64,000 bases of DNA from Carex sylvatica (Eukaryota; Streptophyta; Magnoliopsida; Poales; Cyperaceae), in assembly GCA_964058845.1 (NCBI GenBank), contig CAXKVR010000096.1, forward strand, positions 62,001 to 126,000, read 5' to 3'. The notes under the pieces were generated by a model. It was not told the origin of the DNA. It searched no databases and worked only from the letters and a program-made list of their open reading frames with translations. Position numbers and translations under genes: made by a program. The first letter of the stretch is position 1. The number at the start of each line of letters is the position of its first letter. Of this stretch, positions 35,458 to 44,774 are shown piece by piece.

Positions 35458-37846
35458 ATGACACCTTATGGACACATAAAGGAACCCCTAGTTTTTGGTA
35501 ATACAACCAAAAACTTTATGCATTAGAAGAAAATCAAGCAGAGCTATCTAAACATTCTTGAGATATGATATGTGATTGAAACGGGATATATACCAAAATA
35601 CACCCCCACTCCTACCGAAGATGCAAGTGATAGTCAAAGTGAGACTCTCGAATTCAAAGAAATCAAGAAAGATTATGATCTTGCAACCAATGTCATATTT
35701 AACTTGGTTAGTAAATCGGTTGTCTCAATTTTTGGTAGCTCCTCAACCGCAAAAGAAATGTGGGATGTTCTTGTAAACCGGTATGAGGGTAACACCCAAA
35801 TTAAACATACCAAGATAACCAGTTTAGAGGCCAAATTTGAAAATTTTAAGGTAGAAGATGGTGAAAGCATTAAGGATATGTATAATAGACTTATGCATAT
35901 CCAAAATGAATTTACCGAATTGGGAGAACCGCTTTCTAACAATAAGGTTGTAGGTAAGCAATTGAGGGTGATGCTCATGAGGGATATATGGTCCGGATTG
36001 GTGAGTGCACTAGAAGCAATCTAAGGCACGCATGACTCATTCACACCGGATGACCTTTATGCACATTTTCGTAGCTTTGAAGAGAAGCTTCGGCAATCCG
36101 GAGAGCTAAAGCAAAACTCAAAATCCAAAACCGTGGTTTTTTCGACACAAAATTGTAACTCATCTAGCTCCTCAAATACTCATTTATCAAATGACCAATT
36201 CGTCAACAAAATTGACCATGAAATATTTAAAGATGTCATTCTCTTATCCAAGATATTTCAAGGGATGTTCGATTTCAAAAGAAAATACAACAAGGAAATA
36301 GAAGAGAAAAGCAAACGAGTAATGTGTTTTGCTTGCCATAGAGACACACCATCCAAACTTGCTTCAAAATCTTTCCTCAATTGAAGAATGTGGATGGTGA
36401 AGGGCAATAAGATAGAAGACCAAGGCAAAAGTACGAAGAGTACAAAGGCAAAAAGAAGGCTAAAGCAATGCAAGCATTGTTCCCGGATGATAGCGAGGTG
36501 GAGCAATCCGACCCGGAGTCGGAGGATGAACAAGAGATCAACCTTGCATTGATGACAAATGTAGATGAAGATTCCTCTATAATCGACATGGACTTAATTA
36601 TTGAAAGCAAGAATTTCACCGATGAGACCACCATCAACTTTTTCATAGATCTTGCTAAATCAAGATACACCAAGAAGGGAGATGGTGAGATCGATGCTTC
36701 AACAAACTCTGCTAATGAGGTACACTCAAATCTTAGTCTTGATGGTTATGAGACCGAACTTGAATTTGATAATGAAATTGAGGGTGGTGAAGAATATAGC
36801 AAAACAATTGATGAAACCAATTAGATAATTACCAATGAGAAAAGTAATTTCACCAATAAAATTCTAACACGGTATGATGATGAAACTAGGTGGCAATCTC
36901 TCCTTGATGAGTCAAATAGAATCTTGGTTGAAAAGGAATATATTATTCAAAAATTAATTGATAAACGTGACAAGTTAGAATGTAAGATTAGGAATTTAAA
37001 AATATCACATATAGGTGAAATAGGCATATTAAAAGTGAAAATTCAAACTCATGAGACCGAAATAAGGGCATTAAGATCTCCTAGTGAATCTTCAAATGTC
37101 ACTAGTCTAGATCCTTACTATGTGGATAATTTGATCAATGGCCAATCTTATTGCAAAATGGATAAAATTGGTCTTGGATTCAAGAAGGGTAAATTCTCAT
37201 TCGAATCTAACCGCATATATGGCCCGAAAGAAAAAGGGGAGCATTCTCAAATATCAACTAAGGTTAATGAACAAAAATCTTTGAAAAAGCTTAACTTTGA
37301 TTGCAAGGAATATACTACATTTTAATTCCACTCCAAGAAGGTAATACTCCTTTGCAAAAGAAATTAAGCAAAGAAAATACTTCTCAATCCTCAAATGCTA
37401 AACTAAATCATGCATTTAAGTATAAGTATAGTCATAAAAATTATAAGAACAAAAAGAATTTGCAAAGTAATGATAGGAACACTTTTAATCTAAAAGGGTC
37501 CAACAAAACTTATTTCAAGGGACCCGGTGGATGGTTTTATGAACTCAAAAATAAAAATGATTTCCAAAATCAAACTCAAAGAAATGGTTTATCAAGAAAT
37601 ATTTCCCAACATCACACAATATCATCTAAAGTTGCAAATAGGTCATTTGGTACACACAATAGTAATTTGCATGAGGTGAAATATCAATATCCTTCTACCT
37701 TCAAACAAGGTTCTACTTCTCAAAAACCATCAATTACATTGTGTAACTATTGTTGTAAAATTGGTCACACCTCTTTAGAATTTAGATTTAGGAATGCATA
37801 CAACAAACAAAATATTGTTTGGGTTCCTAAAGCTAAACTAGCTTAG
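35458..37846 (+). pseudogene. Outer copia: gag, broken into several frames
   Basis: The ATG at 35,458 opens a reading frame interrupted by stops. The conserved copia gag (UBN2-type) core is clear at 35,572-36,024: TAKEMWDVLVNRYEGN, IKDMYNRLMHIQNEFTELG and a GLVSALEAI-like end. A long acidic and then coiled-coil C-terminal extension follows (36,468-37,325, with VEKEYIIQKLIDKRDKLECK). A degenerate zinc knuckle at 37,742-37,783 is CNYCCKIGHTSLEF, with Phe replacing the last Cys. Such a long gag is typical of SIRE-like copia elements. Confidence 0.85.
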
Positions 37847-37957
37847 ATTAACACTTAATCTCTCCTAGTTTATTCAAATTGCCAAAAACAAAAGGGAAGA
37901 TTAAAACAAGGTATATGTTAGTTACTATTTCAACAATAACTAATATATACTTTGTAG

Positions 37958-38203
37958 GTGTGTTTGATTACAATTCAAAAGAAAATCGCTTGGATCATTG
38001 ATAGTGGATGCTCACACCATATGACCGGTGATAAATCTATTTTTAAACTCTTAGAACCATATGATGGGGGTACGGTTACCTTTGAAAATAATCAAAGAAA
38101 GAGCTCTATTATTGGAATAGGCTCAATTGGTAACCAACACTTGACCATATCAAATGTATACCTTGTTGATGGGTTACTAAATAAATCCATGTGTAGTAAT
38201 TGA
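37958..38203 (+). pseudogene. Outer copia: aspartic protease
   Basis: The frame reads WIIDSGCSHHMTGDKS with the DSG catalytic triad intact, then GGTVTFENNQ, SIIGIGSIG and ISNVYLVDGLLN, the usual copia protease blocks in order. It stops right after, at the junction where the GAG-pre-integrase and the integrase core should follow. Only the protease part looks undamaged. Confidence 0.85.
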
Positions 38204-38624
38204 GGGAGTGTTTGTAGGGTATTCAATATCAAGTAAAGCCTATAGAATATACATAGCATCATAACGGGTTGTTATAGAATCCATGCATGTTAAATTTGAT
38301 GAAGATGCCAATCAAAAGGTCAAGCAAGGTATTCAAATTATAGGTATTGAAGTTCCAACTCTTGACCAAGATGAAGTCAAGGCAAGCACCGACACAATTG
38401 AGAATCCATCCGAGCAAACTCAACCCGATATGGATGCAACAAATATTGAGTTGGATCCAATAGTGGTAGATGCAACTAATATAGAGACGGATCTAATAGT
38501 TGATGGTATTCAAACCGAAGAGATACAACCTCCACGAATCGAGTATCAAATTCATGAAGACTTAAATGAAATACCTTATCATCTTCTCTCTAATGTAATC
38601 GGGGATTCAAGGGAAAAGGGTTAA
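38204..38624 (+). pseudogene. Outer copia: integrase C-terminal tail and linker, core deleted
   Basis: Immediately after the protease, the frame resumes with EGVFVGYSISSKAYRIY, the conserved C-terminal segment of copia integrase, and then an acidic linker ending in YQIHEDLNEIPYHLLSNVIGD. The zinc segment and the whole DDE core, normally several hundred codons, are absent. A deletion with its junction at about 38,185-38,205 explains this. Confidence 0.8.
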
Positions 38625-38639
38625 GACAAGGTCCAACTT

Positions 38640-39713
38640 AAATCAAATGATTGGACATTATGCATTTGTATCTCACAGTGAACCTAAATTTTTTAAAAAA
38701 TGCAAATATAGACCCTAATTGAATTTGTGTCATGCAAGAAGAACTTGCTCAATTTGAAAGGGACAAAGTTTGGGAACTTGTATCTAAACCAAATGAAAGA
38801 ATGATAATTGGTACCAAATGGGTCTTTAGAAATAAAAAGGATGATGATGGAAATGTTATTAGAAACAAAGCTAGATTGGTAGCTCAAGGGTACAAACAAC
38901 AAGAAGGTATTGATTTTGAGAAAATCTTTGCACCGGTAGCTCGTCTAGAATTCATTCGAATGCTTTTAGCATATGCCTCAAACAAAAATTTCAAACTATT
39001 TCAAATGGATGTTAAAAATGCATTATTGAATGGATTCATAGATGAGGAAATATATGTAAACCAACCACAAGACTTTGTTGATTCCACATTTCCTACTCAT
39101 ATCTATAGACTTACCAAATCACTCTATGGACTCAAACAAGTCCCAAGGGCATGGTACGGTAGTAAGTCTTTTCTAATTAAAAATGAATTTATTAGAGGTG
39201 AAAATGATACAACTCTTTTCACTAAGAAAAAAGATGGATCACTTTTGGTGGTGCAAATTTATGTAGATGACATAATTTTTGGTTCACCTAATGCGGCGCT
39301 TGTCGAGGAATTTTTCTTCTCTTATGAGTAGTGAATTTGAGATGAGCATGATGGGTGAATTTAATTTCTTCTTGGGACTTCAAATCAAGCAACTCTTGGA
39401 GGGCATATTTGTGAGCCAGACCAAGTATGCGAAGGAATTGATCAAAAAATTTGGAATGACCGAGAGTAATACGAGCAAGACACCAATGGCAACCAATGTA
39501 AATCTTGACTCGGATTCGAACGACATATTGGTCGACATCACTCAATACCGAGCTATAATAGGTAGCATACTCTATTTAACCGCTAGTAGACCCGATAAAA
39601 TGTTTGCGGTATGTCTATGTGCTAGGTATCAAGCAAATTCCAAAGAATTGCACTTGAAAGCCGTTAAAAGAATACTTAAATATGTCAAGGGTAGTTTAAA
39701 TTTGGGATTATGA
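38640..39713 (+). pseudogene. Outer copia: reverse transcriptase, one frameshift
   Basis: Starting with FVSHSEPKFFK and [17 protein letters not shown], this is a Ty1/copia reverse transcriptase: [48 protein letters not shown], and an intact YVDD active site within [13 protein letters not shown]. An extra T in a T-run near 39,311 shifts the frame. The next frame continues [20 protein letters not shown] through SILYLTASRPD to 39,713. Another frame change lies before 38,732. Confidence 0.9.
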
Positions 39714-40185
39714 TATGGCAAACAATTGGATTTAGATCTAAGAGGATATGCCGATGCCTATTTTGCCGTAGACCAAATGGATAAAAAGAGTACAAGTGGT
39801 ACCTACCAATTTCTTGGTGGATCACTTGTCTAATGGTCAAGTCACAAACAAACCTTAGTTGCCCTTTCTACAACGGAAGCCGAGTATGTTGCGGCCGGTA
39901 GTTGTTGCACACAAATTCTTTGGATGATCCAAAGTCTAAATGATTATGAAATTCATTTTCGTAACGTACCAATAATGTGTGACAATACTAGTGCCATAAT
40001 GATATCCAAAAATTCGGTTCTCCATTCTATAACCAAGCACATAGGATCATATTGAGAAAGGTGAAATAGAACTCATACATATCGATACCAAAAATTAAAT
40101 TGTCAATATATTTACAAAACCCTTGAATACTCAACAACACAATGAATTAAGGTTCAAATTAGGCATGCTGGAACTTAGAGAATAA
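39714..40185 (+). pseudogene. Outer copia: RNase H, broken
   Basis: The frame continues past a TGA with LRGYADAYFAVDQMDKKSTSG, FLGGSLV, a stop, then SSHKQTLVALSTTEAEYVAA, CCTQILWM and CDNTSAIMISKN, the standard copia RNase H blocks including the LSTTEAEY box. Further decay follows after TKHIG. Non-functional because of the stops. Confidence 0.85.
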
Positions 40186-40259
40186 GACATACTCAATCCT
40201 CACTTCAAAAGAATTCATAACAAATCAAAATTGTTCATCTTAAAACTTGTCTGCAGAAG

Positions 40260-40580
40260 CAAAATGTTGGTAACGTTTATAAAACGTTATAACGTTTTCA
40301 TCAAATATACTTAATTAACAGGCAATACAGGTAAAACGTTGTAATGTTTATAAAATATTGTAACGTTTTAATCAAATATACTCAAGCAACAGGCAAAACA
40401 GAGAAAATGTTGGTAACGATTTAAATCAAATTTTGAAAACCTGAGAAATGGAATTTTTGGCAAAAATGTCATTTTGAGTCAGTGCTAAACGTTACGTAAT
40501 GTTTTCAAATCGTTGTAACATTTTATAGAAATCATGCAGTAGTTGAAAAAATATTGGTAACGTTTTAGATGAAAAAAACA
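40260..40580 (+). repeat. Internal block of ACGT-core repeats related to the outer LTR
   Basis: This spacer between RNase H and the extra ORF repeats AACGTTATAACGTT and GTTGTAACGTTTT words like those of the LTR. The 18-bp perfect palindrome AAAACGTTATAACGTTTT (40,281-40,298) also occurs in the LTRs at 24,947 and 43,388. It may derive from LTR sequence or have a shared function. Confidence 0.65.
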
Positions 40581-40589
40581 CTTAAACGG

Positions 40590-40897
40590 ATCCGGACCCG
40601 TCCCTTCCCCATTCTTTCCCTCACGCCTCCACATCCTTCTCTCTTTCTCTTTCTCCGCCGTTCTCTCTCTCTCCTCCTATTCCGGCCATCTCACTCAACC
40701 AAATCAAGAGATTTTTCTTGATTTCTCCTTTTCTCTCTTCTCTCTACCCGAATCTATCCTCAAATTGAAGTTTCACTCTCTTTTTTCTCTCATTTCCAAA
40801 ACCCTAACCAAAACCCTATTTTCAATTCCGACGATCCGACCGTTCGATTAACGATCTGACTTCGCCACTACGCTTCTCTTGCTTTTCTCTTCTCGAA
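40590..40897 (+). promoter_or_regulatory. CT-rich leader before the extra ORF
   Basis: From 40,610 to 40,800 the plus strand is rich in CTCTCTTTCTCT words, followed by AACCCTAACCAAAACCCTA and then the start codon region. It resembles the leader of a separate plant transcript and not a simple intergenic spacer of a retrotransposon. No obvious TATA box was found, so a separate promoter is only suspected. Confidence 0.4.
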
Positions 40898-42324
40898 TTG
40901 GTGCCTAATCTTCAATCGGTAAATTCTCAATTTCAACTTAATCTAATGGCTCCAAAGAAATATGCAGTTTCTAAGGGCAAGAAAAGGGCCCGATTAGGAA
41001 TTGAGGAAGGTCAAGGTAGCGGTGCAAATCTTGAACCAAATTTTGAATTTGACCAAACCAATCGGTACTTATTTCGGAATGTAATGAGATATGAGAACTT
41101 CATGTTTAATTTCACGAATCGGCACTTAGCGGATGTTACTATTTTACTAAGTCATCTGTTACCTTTCGTCAGCCCGAAGACGATCAAATCATTGAATTTA
41201 TAAACTATTGGAGTTGGAAATCAATTTTGACCGCTTGTGAATCATATACCGACATCCTTACATGACGAACCTTCTATGCCAATCTTATATGCAAGAAAAA
41301 CTCATTTTATCTTACCACTTGGTTTTGCAGGCAAGAGATTCATCTCTCCTTTGAGAATGTGACCGAATTGCTTGATTTACCGAATGAGAGTGAGGAAACC
41401 GACCTCTTAAGGGGTTGGACTCAATTGGCCATGGATACGACCGTTAATTACAAGAAATAGTTTGACCGTAACAACATCGATGGTGCTCCAGTCTATGTCT
41501 CTCATCTTCCATCCATGCATAGACTGCTATTCCTTTTTGTAAATAACATTCTCGTTCCAAAAGCCACAATCAAAACCAATCTTAAATGAGGACCAATGTA
41601 CTATTTACGCTACCTCATTCAAAAGAATGACAAACGCTTCAACATCCCATATATCATCCTTCGCCACATGCAAAGTGTCTTTGGAAGCAAGGTGACTCAC
41701 TTACCATATGCCAACCTCATCCATAAAATTATTCGGGCAATTGGTATTGAAATACCATCGGACCAACACTTCTTATTTTCGATTAACTTGGTTACTCAAT
41801 TGACTAAGATATGTTGGGTTCTAGTTACCGCCAGTTTGGATCTAATGCGCTACGCTCCCGATCAACGGGATATAAATCGGTGGATAAATAGCCAAGATGC
41901 TCTTTCAAATCAATATTGGGATCCCGAAGAGCAACAACAACAACAACAAGAAAATCCGGCACAAGTTTCACCATATCAAGACCAATTCCCTCAATAATTT
42001 TCTATACCGGGCCAATTTCAACCACCACAAGACTACAAGGCACAAATGGCTTAGATTTGTCAACAATTGTACGCTCAACGGATGGAAAGTCAAGAAATGA
42101 GAAATAAAATGAGGAATGAAATGAGAAACATACGAAATCAAGTCGACCTCAATGCAAGAAACATTGGCTTACTCCGTGAGTCACAATCGAGTATCACATC
42201 TTGATTCATAGTGGTGTATGGTGTTGCTTCAAGCCCCTCAGGACCTTCACCCCAACATCAACAAGACGACAACAATGAAGAAGAAGAAGAGGAACCTCAG
42301 GTCGAGGGTCAATCCGATCAATAA
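40898..42324 (+). pseudogene. Outer copia: third ORF, plant Transposase_32-type protein
   Basis: About 470 codons can be followed, in three frames and with at least four stops. A KR-rich start (MAPKKYAVSKGKKRARLG, methionine at 40,947) is followed by WSWKSILTACESYTD, RTFYANLICKKN, NVTELLDLPNESEE, VSHLPSMHRLLFLFVNNILVPK, RFNIPYIILRHMQSVFG and HLPYANLIHKIIRAIGIEIPS. The C-terminus is Gln-rich, then acidic. This arrangement matches the plant 'putative transposon protein' domain (Transposase_32) often carried by LTR retroelements; its biochemical role is unknown. It occupies the place of the env-like ORF in SIRE elements. Family assignment is from motif memory and should be tested. Confidence 0.7.
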
Positions 42325-43057
42325 GGCAACGAGTAGCAAAATTTAATTTTAATTCAATGAACTTTAAATTTAATTTGCTAGTTTGGTTACAATGAACTCT
42401 AATTCTATTAGTTGCATGTTTAAATTTGGACGTTAATTAGGTTTAAATTGTAATTTGAATTGTTTAAATTGCTTGTGTTGGTTAAATTTGATGAATTTTG
42501 AAATTATCAAGGAGTAAATTGCTAATTTGTAGGATTTTATGAATTGATGATTTAATAGGGATTTAAATACAAAAATATCATTTGCTTGATATGTGTGAAT
42601 TGCTATGTCTTGAAAATTCGTTTATTGATGTTGATATGTATAAGATGTAGGAATTTATATGACATGTATAAATTGATAATTTGTCAAGGGTTACATTGCA
42701 AAATCTTGAAATCTTGACAAGTTATATGATGTGTTGAAAAACATAAAATGAATTGACTTGTGTGCATTATGAAATGCATGAATTGATTTAACTATTGACA
42801 ATCACGTAAATTGTTACAGTAAACCCTCAATTATATTTCACTTGTGATTTATCGGTATTGTATTGTTAAATTGAAAGGGAGTGCATATTTTGAGGGGGCA
42901 CTTTTAAAATGTGCTAATTTTACTACCTTTCGTCGATTTTCAAAAGGGAAAGAAATTGGTACCAATTGATAGACATGCAAAATAACAATTGGATAAACCA
43001 AATTGAAAAAAAATTGATTTATGCACTTACTCGAATTGTATGTTTTTACAAATCGTC
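42325..43057 (+). other. Outer copia: 3' non-coding region before the purine tract
   Basis: AT-rich sequence with many AATTGATGAATT-like words and no coding potential. It leads directly into the purine tract and the 3' LTR. Confidence 0.6.
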
Positions 43058-43070
43058 AAAACGGGGAGAT
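43058..43070 (+). other. Polypurine tract of the outer copia
   Basis: AAAACGGGGAGAT directly precedes the TGTT start of the 3' LTR, the position and composition of a plus-strand priming site in copia elements. Confidence 0.85.
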
Positions 43071-43823
43071 TGTTGTTCGAGCAATAATCTTATTTGTCTA
43101 TTTGACTAATTTGCAAAAACATACAATTATTGAATTTTATGATTTCTTCTATTTCTTGAAAGATATGTAGGTTCAAGTCAAATGAAATTGTATTATGGAA
43201 TACTTGAATTGAAGAAATTATGAATACACTTATTAAGAATTCAAATTGTAAAATCAGAAGCTTGGTAAAGTAAGTTTGAGGCTGTTTAAACAGGAATCAA
43301 ATGTTGGTAATATTTGTAAAACGTTGTAACGATTTAGGCCTGTCAAAAACGCTGAAGAAACAGTTAATCAAACTCAGAAAACAAATTAAAACGTTATAAC
43401 GTTTTTCACAAAATAGTGTAACGTTTTAGGAATATCATAACTGCTGAAGCACAACTGTGCAAAATCAATATGAAATATTACAACGTTTTTAGAACCGTTG
43501 TAACGTTTTATAAATGTCAGAACTGGTCAAACACAACTGTGCAGAATCAATATGAAACGTTACAACGTTTTACAACCGTTGTAATGTTTTACTAATGTCA
43601 GAACTGCTGAAGCACAGCTGTACATAATTTACTTGAAACGTTGCAACGTTTTACAACCGTTGTAACGTTTTAAGAATGTCAGAGCCTTAAGCACAGCTAT
43701 ATTAGAATTCAAAATTCAAACAAACGTTGTAACGTTTATCAAATTTATCTAAACTCTTATATTTACTTTTAATTGCGATTATTTTCTGTTTTTAGAGCAA
43801 TTAGTGGTGCTCCTAATTCAACA
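43071..43823 (+). repeat. 3' LTR of outer copia, internally deleted (753 bp)
   Basis: It matches the 5' LTR from the TGTTGTTCGAGC start and again to the CCTAATTCAACA end, but lacks 693 bp that correspond to 25,301-25,578 plus 34,896-35,310. The junction at about 43,738-43,741 falls in a short shared TCA word. The missing part contains the TATA box. 1,446 minus 693 equals the observed 753 bp exactly. Confidence 0.9.
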
Positions 43824-43840
43824 TTACGTTCCGCCTGGGC

Positions 43841-44736
43841 TTAATCTTTATCTTTTACTAAAAAAAATTGCGATTTAGTTTAGGGGTATATCATTTTGAA
43901 AGGAAAAAAAGAACGATTGATATTTTTTATTATGGAAGATAACAAAAATAATTACGTAATAAAAAGGTCAACTGAATATTTTTAAGCTGTAAAATTGGAC
44001 CTGAATTGGAAACCTGTAGACCCAAAATATTAACGGGCTATATCCACATAGTCCATCGTCTTATTAAAGCCTGCGCCAAGTTAACTCATCGAAATAGATT
44101 GCAAATGGATACGTCCACTTATCAAGATAACACAGTACCCAATCCAACAAGTGAATCTTTCTTTGACACTAATTCGAATCATCTAAGAGCGTGCTCCAGA
44201 CGAAGAGAGGCAGAGGGAAAGAATGATAAATTTTCTGTGCAGAGAGAAAAACTTTCTAAATTTGATCAGTTCAGATCGACTTACCTACTCCAGAAGAGGA
44301 GAATCAGAGAGGGGGCGCGCACTGTTCGGAAGGGAGAAACAAGATAAATTTTGACAAAATCTGTCACCCTCAAATCGGAGTGTAAGTTTTACTGTTCCGA
44401 GGGTATGCTACTCCCGTCATCTCGTCCCCTTCCTTTCCTTTAATGAGATTTTTTCTCTGATATTGGAGCACACCCTAAGGTAACAAAATATTTATGTTTG
44501 GATCTGGACTGTCAATTAAAATCCGCACGACTATTAAAGCTGTCCGTGTGTTCCACCTCGAACAGGATTGTCCCGGATTCGGATCAGACGGCGGTGATTC
44601 TAGGTGACCCTGGCACCCAGCGCAACAAAATAAGTAAACAAAATAATAATAATTGAATATATACACGAGCACCTGTGTCCTTCGGTTTTCGCCCTTTACG
44701 TCATCTCTTTCGTCTCTCAGCCGCTAGTCCCACTCG
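43841..44736. other. Upstream region of the UBA2-like gene
   Basis: No gene is supported; the 113-codon open frame at 44,006-44,347 has no recognisable domain. The stretch presumably contains the promoter of the following gene. No clear TATA box was identified near 44,690. Confidence 0.45.
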
Positions 44737-44750
44737 AACCCTAACCCTAA
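44737..44750 (+). promoter_or_regulatory. Telo-box in the leader of the UBA2-like gene
   Basis: AACCCTAACCCTAA lies 25-38 bp before the ATG. Telo-boxes (AAACCCTAA-type) near the transcription start are common in plant genes for translation and RNA metabolism. Here it is probably within the 5' UTR. Confidence 0.65.
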
Positions 44751-44774
44751 CTCCGATCTCCTTTGTATTTCGCC

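Larger units (their letters stand above)
24630..43823 (+). mobile_element. Outer Ty1/copia retrotransposon, interrupted by a second copia element
   Basis: LTRs start TGTTGTTCGAGC and end CCTAATTCAACA. The 5' LTR is in two pieces (24,630-25,578 and 34,896-35,392), the 3' LTR is 43,071-43,823. The flanks are TTAAG (24,625-24,629) and TTACG (43,824-43,828), a 5-bp duplication with one change. A tRNA-Met primer site TGGTATCAGAGC follows the 5' LTR and a purine tract precedes the 3' LTR. Without the insert the element is about 9.9 kb. Order: gag, protease, (integrase core missing), reverse transcriptase, RNase H, then an extra ORF. The long gag with a coiled coil and the third ORF recall the SIRE/Maximus group; that lineage call is inference. 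Stops and frameshifts show it is dead. Confidence 0.92.
23604..43839. mobile_element. Old DNA-type element (outermost layer), split by the copia nest
   Basis: CCCAGGGCGGAAC at 23,604-23,616 is the inverse of GTTCCGCCTGGG at 43,828-43,839, lying 16-17 bp beyond the outer copia element. Removing that element (24,630-43,823) leaves about 1.04 kb with these terminal inverted repeats and an AT-rich core that ends in GGGGTGGCT repeats. I infer an old non-autonomous DNA transposon that received the copia insertion near its right end. No clear target duplication or transposase is visible. Confidence 0.5.

Noticed and set aside
41897..42107. Overlapping Thr/Asn-rich frames
   Set aside because: Out-of-frame readings of the CAA repeat in the third ORF of the outer copia element.
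44006..44347. 113-codon frame upstream of the UBA2-like gene
   Set aside because: No domain, no splice structure, and low-complexity basic tail; probably chance.
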